From CAZPHI01 sp964586425 (lineage in GTDB: Bacteria > Bacillota > Clostridia > Lachnospirales > Lachnospiraceae): 22,250 bases of DNA. The notes below the pieces were generated by a model. That model did not search any database, was not told the DNA's origin, and worked only from the letters and a program-made list of their open reading frames with translations. The stretch covers positions 1-22,250 of the forward strand of contig CAZPHI010000033.1 of the NCBI GenBank assembly GCA_964586425.1, given 5' to 3'. Of this stretch, positions 14,937-22,250 are shown piece after piece (within the stretch, counting starts at the first letter, position 1; every line of letters starts with the position of its first letter). Made by a program: the position numbers and the translations under genes.

Positions 14937-17157
14937 ATGGAACATGATTTAATTAATACCCAAATTCTTAATGAGACATATGATAATGTTATAAGAATTA
15001 ATGCTGGTGGTGGCGGAACTATATATAAAGCGTACCACAAACGTCTGCAGAAAGAGGTAGTATTAAAGAAAATCCATAAAAAGCTTAAAAATTCTCTTAA
15101 TTCACGAGGTGAAGCTGATATATTAAAGAATCTGAGACATTCATATCTGCCTCAGGTTCTTGATTTTATTGAAGCTGGAGATGATGTATATACAGTAATG
15201 GATTTCATTCCAGGACAATCTATACAGCAGTTAGTTGATAATGGTAAGAAATTCACAGAGGAAGAAGTTATCAAATATGCAGGACAGTTATGTGAAGCAT
15301 TAGCGTATCTGCATTCGCAGAAACCTCCAATAATACATTGTGATATAAAACCTGCTAATATTATGATTACACCTAATGATGATGTATGCTTAATTGACTT
15401 CAATATTTCAGGCGTTTTTGGCGATGAAGATGATGGAATTACAGGATACACAAGAGGGTATGCAGCGCCAGAGCAGGAGATGGCATTCAATTATAAGAAA
15501 GAAGCAATTAAGAATATAAAAGCAGCCAGACAGGCTGATAATTCTGTTATTAATAATAATGACGGTTCGGAAAGTACAATTCTATTGAATGACGGAACTG
15601 ATTCGAGTACATATGGAAAAAGTTCTAATCAGTTGATAAGTTCGAATCTGTCTAATATACAATTGCAGTGCCCATATAAGGTTGATACACGTTCGGATGT
15701 ATATAGCCTTGGTGCTACATTGTTCTATATGCTGACTGGTGTAAAGCCAGATAATATGAAAGGTTCATACAGTGATTACCTTGATTATGATACAAGGTTC
15801 AATGATGGGTTTGTTCATATTATACTTAAAGCAACAATGAATAATCCACAAGACAGATATAGCAGTGCTATTGATATGCTTCAGGATATGAGACATATTA
15901 AAAAATTAACCAAATCCTATAAGAAGAAAACCAGACGAAAAATTATTACTATATGTGCGTTGATGACATTGGCAGCTGGATTGATTATCGCTTCAATCTT
16001 CTATTATCGAAATAAAAATGATGATAACAAATTACAATATGAACAGGTAATGAAGGAACTGGATAAAGCTATTATTNNNNNNNNNNNNNNNNNNNNNNNN
16101 NNNNNNNNNNNNNNNNNNNNNNNNNNNNNNNNNNNNNNNNNNNNNNNNNNNNNNNNNNNNNNNNNNNNNNNNNNNNTATTATTATAAACTTCTATGGTAT
16201 TACAGCAATCAGGAATATAAAGCTGGTATAGATTTTATAGATAAAATTGATAAAAAGAATACAGATAATCTTGATGACCCATATTACAGCAGATACTATT
16301 ATACGTTAGCAAATTGTTATTTTGAGATTGAAGAATATAATTACAGTATGGCATATTATAGATCAGCATCTGAACATGAACCTGACAATGCAGATATATA
16401 CAGAGATTATGCGATATCATGTGTGAGGGCAGGAAAAGTTGCACAGGCAAAAGAGATTCTTACGCAGGCTGAAAACAAAAAAGTGAAATCAGCAGATCTT
16501 GATATGATTCATTCGGAAATAAGTTATTCAGAAGGCAAATTTACTGAAGCAGAAAACTATTGTGATAAATGTTTAGGCGAGTGTGATAATGATTATGCAT
16601 TACTAAGAGCATATGTTTTGAAAAGTAAGATATATAATGCAATAGATAATGCGTCACTGGATGGAATTAATAGGAATATTAACATATTAAATGAAGGTCT
16701 TAGTAAAGTTGCGCTAAAGTACAGACTTACATTATTAGAACAGCTGGTATATTATTATTCGGAATGTATTAATCTTTCGGGTGAGCCTAAGTATTATACA
16801 GAAGCTGCAAAGACATTGGAAACAATCATTGATAATGGCTGGGCATCATATTCAACATATGAAAATCTCTATATAGTGTATAAAGCTTCTAATCAATATG
16901 TGCAGGCGAAAACAGTATTAGAAAAGACATTAGATATATATAAGGATAGGTACGAAGTATATAAAAATCTTGCATACACTGAGATAAGTATACAAGGTAC
17001 TCTTGATAATACGAAGAGGGATTATACAGCATTTATCCAATATTATAATAAGACCTTAGAATTATATGATAAAACAAAAAAGAGTGATGAAGATCCTGAA
17101 ATAACAACTTTAAAGCGTTGCTATAATGATTTATCGCAGGGAGGATGGTTTAACTAA
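14937..17157 (+). CDS. Second TM Ser/Thr kinase-like protein with TPR outer domain (interrupted by gap)
   Basis: The kinase domain (~15-325) has a glycine loop A23-GGGG-T28, Lys44, and H134-C135-D136 with K138 and N141. The DFG motif reads D154-F155-N156, and after the AAPE motif there is a ~75-residue polar insert holding E212-S-T214-I-L-L-N-D. One membrane segment lies at ~336-355. After the 100-N gap the frame starting at 16177 continues with TPR-like helical pairs to the stop at 17157, so I treat both parts as one gene. The two sides are out of frame across the written gap, but the gap length is probably a placeholder. GTGGAGG precedes the ATG. The next gene starts at the last base of the stop codon. 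The domain order matches the kinase at 8575-10257. Activity is uncertain because of DFN. Confidence 0.85.
16077..16176. other. Assembly gap of 100 N
   Basis: Exactly 100 N lie inside the kinase-like gene, between the membrane segment and the TPR region. The round number suggests a placeholder of unknown true length. The missing part is probably the first outer helical repeats. Confidence 0.95.
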
Positions 17158-18644
17158 TGAAGAAAAAACACAAATCAACCAAAATTATAGTCGTAGTTGC
17201 AATTATACTGGCGATAGCAGTAGTCGCAGTAATTGTGGAGACTAAGATATTCAGTAAAAGTGAGAAAGAAACGCAGCAAAATGAGGCCGAATATAGTGAC
17301 TCGATTACACAGGGAGATAAATATCTTGAGAAATTGGATTATTCGCAGGCAATTTTATCTTATAATGAGGCACTTAATATTGAACCAAATAATCTTGAGG
17401 CTAAGCTAAAGCTGGCGGATGCATATGAGCAATCCGATGACTATAGCAAAGCAGAGGAAACATATAAAGAAATTATTAATACAGGCAATGACACAACCGA
17501 AGCGTATTCTAAGCTTGCTGAATTATATATTCGAATGAATGATTTGGAAAAAGCAAAGCAATTGCTGGAAGAGGCTGTTAAAAATAATAAAAGTGAAGAA
17601 CTATTAGCATTCTACAAATCAACGCAGATAGATGCACCTAAGTATTCAGTTACATCAGGTTCATATGATGATAGAAAAGAAGTTGAAATAAAGACATCGT
17701 CAGATAATGATATCATATATTACACAACTGATGGTTCAAATCCGACAACCAAATCAAACGTGTATACGGATTCAATAATACTGCCTAATGGAAACACTAC
17801 TATTCTGTCGATGGCAGTCAATCAGCTGGGCTATTATAGTGATGTGAGTAAGGCTGAATACACAATTAATATTGAAGATGTTAACGTTGATTTTACTAAT
17901 AAGACTATTGAAAATGCTGTTAAAAAAGCCTTGAATAAGAGTAGTAGTGTTACAAACTATGATGTGGATAGAATTAGACAGCTGTATATACTTGGAGATG
18001 GCTCATATGTAGCATATGCATCTAATGCAACATTTGATGGGGAACAGACATATGTCTCTTCATCATCATCATCATCATATAAGAATACTGTAAAACCAGC
18101 TACAATAGAAGATATTAGTGATTTATCAAAGCTGCCTAATTTGAAACAGTTGTATATAGCGGATGTTTCAGGATTTGATTTATCGCTTATTGCATCACTT
18201 ACTAATTTGGAAACACTTGCTTTAGTCAATGATGGAATTACGGATATATCAGCAATTGGTGGTTTGACAAAGCTTACAAAATTAAGTATTAACTGGAATA
18301 ATGTATCTGATATTAGTGCTTTATCAAAGCTTAATAATCTTGCTGTATTGTCAATGTGTGGCAATAAACTTACTGATGTTACTTCGATTAGTGGACTGAC
18401 GAAGCTTACATACCTTGATATATCGCAGAATCAGATAAGTGATATTAGCAAATTATCAACTCTTTCAGAACTAGAGCAATTATGGGCATATAACAATAAG
18501 ATAGCAAATTACAGCAGTCTTGTTCAGCTTAGAAAGCTAGATGTATTAATGATTAAGAATAATGATAATACAGATAAGGAATCTCTTACAAAGATATTCC
18601 CAAGACTTTCAAGAACAGATTATGATGTTAATAATGCTAAATAA
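17157..18644 (+). CDS. Membrane-anchored TPR, chitobiase-like (CHB_HEX_C_1) and LRR protein
   Basis: The 495-residue product begins with a lysine-rich N terminus and one membrane segment (~10-30), acting as a signal anchor. Residues ~45-150 contain three TPR units. Residues 160-238 form a beta domain with the IIYYTTDGSNPTT signature of the chitobiase/hexosaminidase C-terminal-type fold, common in clostridial surface proteins. A linker carries a seven-Ser run. Residues ~318-490 form an SDS22/internalin-like LRR array of ~22-residue units with the L-x-x-L-x-x-N pattern and DIS-type repeats. The chain therefore lies outside the membrane and is built to bind other proteins. The ATG shares a base with the preceding kinase stop, so the two are coupled. 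It may contact the kinase outer TPRs, the secretion channel or an external ligand (inference). Confidence 0.85.
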   Translation: MKKKHKSTKIIVVVAIILAIAVVAVIVETKIFSKSEKETQQNEAEYSDSITQGDKYLEKLDYSQAILSYNEALNIEPNNLEAKLKLADAYEQSDDYSKAEETYKEIINTGNDTTEAYSKLAELYIRMNDLEKAKQLLEEAVKNNKSEELLAFYKSTQIDAPKYSVTSGSYDDRKEVEIKTSSDNDIIYYTTDGSNPTTKSNVYTDSIILPNGNTTILSMAVNQLGYYSDVSKAEYTINIEDVNVDFTNKTIENAVKKALNKSSSVTNYDVDRIRQLYILGDGSYVAYASNATFDGEQTYVSSSSSSSYKNTVKPATIEDISDLSKLPNLKQLYIADVSGFDLSLIASLTNLETLALVNDGITDISAIGGLTKLTKLSINWNNVSDISALSKLNNLAVLSMCGNKLTDVTSISGLTKLTYLDISQNQISDISKLSTLSELEQLWAYNNKIANYSSLVQLRKLDVLMIKNNDNTDKESLTKIFPRLSRTDYDVNNAK

Positions 18645-18664
18645 CTGAAAGAGGAGGTAAAAAT

Positions 18665-20872
18665 ATGAATTACATTAATGAGATTTTGGTTGGATGCGCA
18701 GGATTAGGAACACTACTTATTGCATTTGTAATTATGAAGCTTATCAAACTTAAAAAGCTTCCAATTATGATTGCTTCATTGATAATAGTTGTGGGTTTTG
18801 GAGCATTAGGAACAAAGGTTTACCTTGATGATATTAATCGTTCTAAACAGGAAGAAAAAATTAATTATATGGCTAGTTATCTTATCGATATTGAGAAGTA
18901 TGATGCAGCTATGAGTTTTATGCTCGATAATGATAGTGATAATGAGGTCCTTCAACAATTACAGATGCTTGATCTTGCACTTAATAAGCAGTATACAGTC
19001 GCTTTATCTAAGGCAGATGCATATCTTATGAATGGTAGTAATGATATCGTAAAGGGAATTAAAGATGCATGTTCTGTGAATAATGATTCAAAAGCTAAAG
19101 AACAGTTAATATCATTGCATTCAAAGATAAAAGATAATATTAATGCTTCAGTTGATGATAATGTTCTCAAAAGCTTTGCTGTTATTATGGATAAAACTAC
19201 AGGTGGTTCAGTAGCAGCTGGAGATTATAATAATTCAATAGAGATATTAAGAAAACAGAATGATGCAGCGATTCAGAAGCTTGTAACTCAGAATGACAAG
19301 CCAGCAGGACAGAAATTAATTGAAGCTACAAGAGCTATAACAGAAAACCAGGCATCATTAAGCAATAAGATTCTAGTTGCTAATGCTGTTGCAACTTCAG
19401 ACGTTGCATCGGATGATGAAGAAATAGCAGACCTTGAGAAAGAGATTAGTGAACTTGAGAAAAAAATATCTGAGCTGAATACACAGATGGCAAAACTGGA
19501 TAATGCCAGCAGTAAAGCTGAAGAATTTGAAAAGAAAATTGCACAGTATAAAAAGGATTATGAACAGACGAAAAAGGACAAAGATAATCTTGCTATACTA
19601 AGAGCTCAGCAGTATCTTGATATATGTACAACAAATGAAGAGAAAGATACACCGCTGTATAAATCGGAACAGTCCGTTCTGGAGTATATGAAGGGAAATA
19701 CAGATAAAGCAAAGGAAGAGATGCTTGACGCTGTAAAGCTTGTTACAACACAAGGTAATGCCGGAGCTGGAAGTACATCTGTAATGATGCTCATGGATGC
19801 ATATTCTAATGCTGATAATTCTTCAACAGCTTCATCATCAGGAACTGGTAATAAGACTATTTCACAGGAAGATGCTGTAGAGTATATATATAATCAGCTT
19901 TCACAGGGAATAATTAGTGAATCAAAATTGACTGATGGTTCGCAGTATTTTAGCGGATATGTAAAATCCTTGTTTGATGATTTGGGACAGGCAATGTTCA
20001 TAAGTAATATAACTACAGATGATTATGATAATTATTATGTGGATTTGTATATCAATATTGATAGTGATAATACACAGTATACCAAAGAAGATTTTAGTAT
20101 ATATGATATGAATGAAAAGGTTACAGACTATGAGATAGTTAAGGATGAAGAACAGGAAAAAACTAATATATGTTTTGTAATGGATGTTAGTGGAAGTATG
20201 TCTGGTACATCAATATCGGATGCTAAGAAATCTGCAATCAACTTCATCAATTCCATACCTACAGGAACTAACATTGGTCTTGTAAGCTTTGAATCATCAG
20301 CAAAACAGGTTACAAAACTATCTGCATCTACGGGATTAACTTCAAAAGGTATTGATTCACTTGGTGCATCGGGTGGAACTAATATATCAAGCGGACTTCT
20401 GGAAGGAATCGAAAGCTTTAAAGGAGTTAGTGGAAGGAAAATCATAATTCTTATGACGGATGGAGAGGATAGTTCATCTTCTCAAAATCAGATGAATGAT
20501 GTAAAACAAAAATTAGCGGCAGAAGGAATTATGGTATATGCAGTTGGTTTTGGCTCTGCTAATGATTCGTATCTTTCTGATATAGCTAAAGCTGGTAATG
20601 GAAAATATATCAGTGCAACGGATGCAAACAATCTTGCAAGCGTATATGCAACATTTAACAGATACATATCGAATGATTACCATCTAAGATTTAAAGTAAG
20701 TAAAAATACTGAACTTTTTAGTAGAGATGTTAAGGTAATATGTAATGGATATTATGTGAATGAGAAGGCTTATACAGTAGGACTTAGCTCTGATGAAATT
20801 AAAAAAGAGACACAAACACCGATGACAGATTATTTCTATCAGGTAGGTGGCTCTAATAAGACTGTTGATTAG
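18665..20872 (+). CDS. Two-TM coiled-coil protein with von Willebrand factor A domain
   Basis: The 735-residue protein has two membrane segments (~6-25 and ~32-53). A helical region (~60-250) and a heptad-rich coiled coil (~252-312) follow, then a Ser/Thr-rich linker and a region with a beta pattern (~395-495). A VWA domain (~500-675) has a complete MIDAS metal site: D507-V-S509-G-S511, T572 in GGTNISSG, and D599 in MTDGED. A ~60-residue beta tail ends the protein. VWA domains bind protein ligands through the metal. With the N terminus anchored, the rest likely lies outside the membrane. GAGGAGG precedes the ATG. No enzymatic motif is visible. In a locus without EsaA it could serve as an extracellular stalk or surface adhesin (inference). 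Confidence 0.88.
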   Translation: MNYINEILVGCAGLGTLLIAFVIMKLIKLKKLPIMIASLIIVVGFGALGTKVYLDDINRSKQEEKINYMASYLIDIEKYDAAMSFMLDNDSDNEVLQQLQMLDLALNKQYTVALSKADAYLMNGSNDIVKGIKDACSVNNDSKAKEQLISLHSKIKDNINASVDDNVLKSFAVIMDKTTGGSVAAGDYNNSIEILRKQNDAAIQKLVTQNDKPAGQKLIEATRAITENQASLSNKILVANAVATSDVASDDEEIADLEKEISELEKKISELNTQMAKLDNASSKAEEFEKKIAQYKKDYEQTKKDKDNLAILRAQQYLDICTTNEEKDTPLYKSEQSVLEYMKGNTDKAKEEMLDAVKLVTTQGNAGAGSTSVMMLMDAYSNADNSSTASSSGTGNKTISQEDAVEYIYNQLSQGIISESKLTDGSQYFSGYVKSLFDDLGQAMFISNITTDDYDNYYVDLYINIDSDNTQYTKEDFSIYDMNEKVTDYEIVKDEEQEKTNICFVMDVSGSMSGTSISDAKKSAINFINSIPTGTNIGLVSFESSAKQVTKLSASTGLTSKGIDSLGASGGTNISSGLLEGIESFKGVSGRKIIILMTDGEDSSSSQNQMNDVKQKLAAEGIMVYAVGFGSANDSYLSDIAKAGNGKYISATDANNLASVYATFNRYISNDYHLRFKVSKNTELFSRDVKVICNGYYVNEKAYTVGLSSDEIKKETQTPMTDYFYQVGGSNKTVD

Positions 20873-20886
20873 AATGGAGAGTACAT

Positions 20887-21261
20887 ATGAAAAAAGTGAT
20901 TGTATTTTTACTTGGAATCGTAAGCCTTGCTGGATCAGTATATACGGCAATTAGAGCATATACTTTATATTCATATACTAAGGGCACTGGAATATTATTC
21001 GTAAAAAGAAGTGTAGCAAATCAGATAAAATATTATCCTTATATGTTTATTGCTGCAGCGGTATTAGCAGTATTAGGTATTATATTATTGCTTGCATTTT
21101 TGATGATGTTATCAAAATCTAGGAAAAATAAAGCAAAACCTGAGATTTTACAATCCGAATTAGCAAGCGAAGCACCTGAATATATCATATGTTCAGAATG
21201 TGGTACTAAGAATAAAGCTACTATGAAGTTTTGTAACAACTGCGGAAAGCCTATTGCATAG
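20887..21261 (+). CDS. Two-TM protein with C-terminal zinc ribbon
   Basis: The 124-residue product has membrane segments at ~4-24 and ~51-75, a basic stretch (SKSRKNKAK) consistent with a cytosolic C-terminal half, and a zinc ribbon with C102/C105 and C116/C119 (CSECG, CNNCG). The site GGAGAG lies 8 nt before the ATG, and the gene starts 14 nt after the VWA gene stop. It is the last gene of the cluster. The ribbon closely resembles those of the two FHA proteins and the single-TM protein at 13061-13309. Function unknown; a membrane component of the same complex is likely from position. Confidence 0.8.
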   Translation: MKKVIVFLLGIVSLAGSVYTAIRAYTLYSYTKGTGILFVKRSVANQIKYYPYMFIAAAVLAVLGIILLLAFLMMLSKSRKNKAKPEILQSELASEAPEYIICSECGTKNKATMKFCNNCGKPIA

Positions 21262-21297
21262 CTTTCCATTATTATAAAACATTACATAACGTATAAA

Positions 21298-21334
21298 AAT
21301 GCACAAGCTGAATATAATTTTCAGCTTGTGCATT
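21298..21334. terminator. Convergent terminator hairpin at the cluster boundary
   Basis: A perfect 15-bp stem (21298-21312 with 21320-21334) surrounds a 7-nt loop. On the minus strand it runs into a T5 tract, so it ends the ywlG-family gene. On the plus strand the tail (AATTGT) is weak, but the strong stem may also end the T7SS cluster. Confidence 0.85.
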
Positions 21335-21353
21335 AATTGTACTATATTTGCGC

Positions 21354-21944
21354 CTATGAAAGTGAAGAGTCGTAGTGAGCTCGTTCGCCACCGATGTATT
21401 TGGCGCGTGTTCTTGCACATACAACATGTGCATTACCTATATGATTAATAGCAGTTCTATATGGAACAGCAACTGGTGCAAGATGCATACCAATAAGTGT
21501 GTCACCAATATCTATACCTGCCTGGGCCTGAATATGTTCAACAGCAACAGGATTGGTTAATGTTGTATAAGCCGCTGTAGAGAATGCACCGCCGGCCTTT
21601 AACTGTGGTACAACATTAACTAGTGGAAGATGATTTTCTTTGGCACAACTCTTCTCGATGATAAGTGCACGGTTAAGATGTTCACAGCACTGAGCGGCTA
21701 AGTATATTCCTGTGCCTTCAAGCTCTTTTGCAATTGTTTTAAATACAGCCATTCCTATATCTGCATTAGAGAATGAACCAATGCTGTGACTATCAATTTC
21801 ACTTGTTGAACAGCCAACGACAAGAATATCACCGGCTTCTAATCTTGCTACAGACAGTAATTCCTTTACTATTGAACTAATATCACCAGTAATTGTATTA
21901 ATATCGAATGTTACATCTGTGGAAATTCCTGCTGGATTACTCAT
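21354..21944 (-). CDS. ywlG: YwlG/UPF0340 (TIGR01440) family protein
   Basis: This 196-residue cytosolic protein matches the conserved UPF0340/TIGR01440 family: ILVVGCSTSEIDSHSIGS, the GIYLAAQCCEHLNRALI block with its Cys-Cys-Glu-His, NVVPQLKAGGAFST, and the C-terminal IGMHLAPVAVP and HVVCARTRAKYIGG blocks. The biochemical role of the family is unknown; the conserved Cys/His/Glu set looks like a catalytic or metal site. I chose the ATG at 21944 because AGAGG precedes it on the minus strand; an upstream ATG at 22013 would add 23 residues that do not fit the family and would run through a terminator-like hairpin. It faces the T7SS cluster and is probably unrelated to it. Confidence 0.92.
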   Translation of the reverse strand: MSNPAGISTDVTFDINTITGDISSIVKELLSVARLEAGDILVVGCSTSEIDSHSIGSFSNADIGMAVFKTIAKELEGTGIYLAAQCCEHLNRALIIEKSCAKENHLPLVNVVPQLKAGGAFSTAAYTTLTNPVAVEHIQAQAGIDIGDTLIGMHLAPVAVPYRTAINHIGNAHVVCARTRAKYIGGERAHYDSSLS

Positions 21945-21981
21945 AATATACCTCTTTCTGATGTGCCATGCACAATCGATT

Positions 21982-22025
21982 AATAAAGAACCCCTGTAGA
22001 AAAACTGATTCAAAGTCTACAGGGG
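21982..22025 (-). terminator. Terminator hairpin downstream of argG
   Basis: A 10-bp stem (21991-22000 with 22016-22025, CCCCTGTAGA type) encloses a 15-nt loop. Read on the minus strand it runs into TTCTTTATT, consistent with a terminator for argG. A second small hairpin (22036-22043 with 22052-22059) abuts the argG stop codon. Confidence 0.65.
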
Positions 22026-22058
22026 ATTTTATTATATTATCTGCAAGTTTACAGATAA

Positions 22059-22250
22059 TTATTTGTTATTGTTCTTCTCAAGTTCAGCTTTTTTCATTGC
22101 ACGAACTTTAAGTGATAAACCAAATAAATTGATAAATCCACTTGCATCGTTGTGATCATATAAATCACCAGTAGTAAATGAAGCAAGACTTTCGCTGTAT
22201 AATGAATATGGAGAAGTAGTACCAGCTTTGATGATGTTACCTTTGTAAAG
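22059..22250 (-). CDS. argG: Argininosuccinate synthase, C-terminal part (partial)
   Basis: The last 63 codons of a minus-strand gene run off the right edge. The residues match the conserved C terminus of argininosuccinate synthase, the ATP-dependent enzyme that joins citrulline and aspartate in arginine synthesis: YKGNIIKAGTTSPYSLYSE, a middle ASFTTGDLYDHNDASGF, and the terminal block GFINLFGLSLKVRAM. The tail ends in a lysine/asparagine-rich extension. No catalytic residues fall in the visible part. The gene marks housekeeping chromosome beyond the T7SS cluster. Confidence 0.92.
   Translation of the reverse strand, partial: LYKGNIIKAGTTSPYSLYSESLASFTTGDLYDHNDASGFINLFGLSLKVRAMKKAELEKNNNK

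Noticed and set aside
16177..16347. Treating the region after the gap as a separate gene starting at 16348
   Set aside because: The same frame is open back to the gap edge at 16177 with TPR-like sequence, and no ribosome site precedes 16348. It is the continuation of the interrupted kinase-like gene.
18056..18079. TCA microsatellite in the LRR gene as a phase-variation switch
   Set aside because: The unit is three bases, so length change only alters a serine run and cannot switch the frame.
21244..21267. 7-bp inverted repeat at the end of the last cluster gene as an intrinsic terminator
   Set aside because: It overlaps the stop codon and is followed by mixed A/T sequence, not a T tract; the hairpin at 21298-21334 is far stronger.
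1..22250. Insertion sequences, integrases, tRNA attachment sites or riboswitches
   Set aside because: No transposase, integrase, tRNA-like or riboswitch-like sequence was seen; base composition looks even across the cluster and its flank.

Overview
The window looks like chromosomal DNA from a low-GC Firmicute, most likely a gut Clostridia/Lachnospiraceae-type bacterium. The basis is AT-rich DNA, strong GGAGG ribosome binding sites, an EssC/YukD-type (T7SSb-like) secretion ATPase set, and clostridial-style transmembrane Ser/Thr kinases. A run of exactly 100 N marks a scaffold gap, so this is a draft or metagenome assembly. The genus call is inference.

Layout. Bases 1-40 hold the terminator of an upstream gene. 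Bases 87-879 are a compact unit: a near-consensus promoter, two WXG100 genes and a strong terminator. From about 890 to 21261 runs a ~20 kb, same-strand, tightly packed cluster. In order it encodes an XRE-type regulator; EssC (FHA, two membrane segments, tandem FtsK/SpoIIIE ATPases); EsaB/YukD; a third WXG100-like protein with an acidic tail; a DUF6382-like/zinc-ribbon/FHA protein; a PP2C phosphatase; a transmembrane Ser/Thr kinase with an outer helical-repeat domain; and a small membrane protein whose tail is a 13-residue tandem repeat. It continues with a putative secreted effector, a DUF4176 protein, a two-TM protein, a TM zinc-ribbon protein, a second DUF6382-like/zinc-ribbon/FHA protein, a second and divergent TM kinase with TPRs (interrupted by the gap), a TM-TPR-chitobiase-like-LRR surface protein, a two-TM coiled-coil VWA protein and a final two-TM zinc-ribbon protein. 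The cluster ends at a convergent hairpin. Beyond it on the minus strand are a ywlG-family gene and the 3' end of argG, which look like ordinary chromosomal flank.

How the parts may work together. EssC, EsaB and WXG100 proteins are the core of a type VII secretion system. No gene here resembles EsaA, EssA or the transmembrane form of EssB. In their place is a phospho-threonine circuit: two kinases, one phosphatase and three FHA domains (two soluble, one in EssC). Several proteins also carry Thr-x-Val/Leu-Leu-x-Glu/Asp motifs resembling GarA-type phospho-acceptor sites that FHA domains bind. The most striking is a five-fold repeat of this motif in the small membrane protein at 10294-10839. I infer a T7SS variant whose assembly or activity is gated by kinase/phosphatase/FHA signalling, with LRR, VWA and TPR domains acting outside the membrane. 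The genes at 10920-13043 look like an embedded effector cassette.
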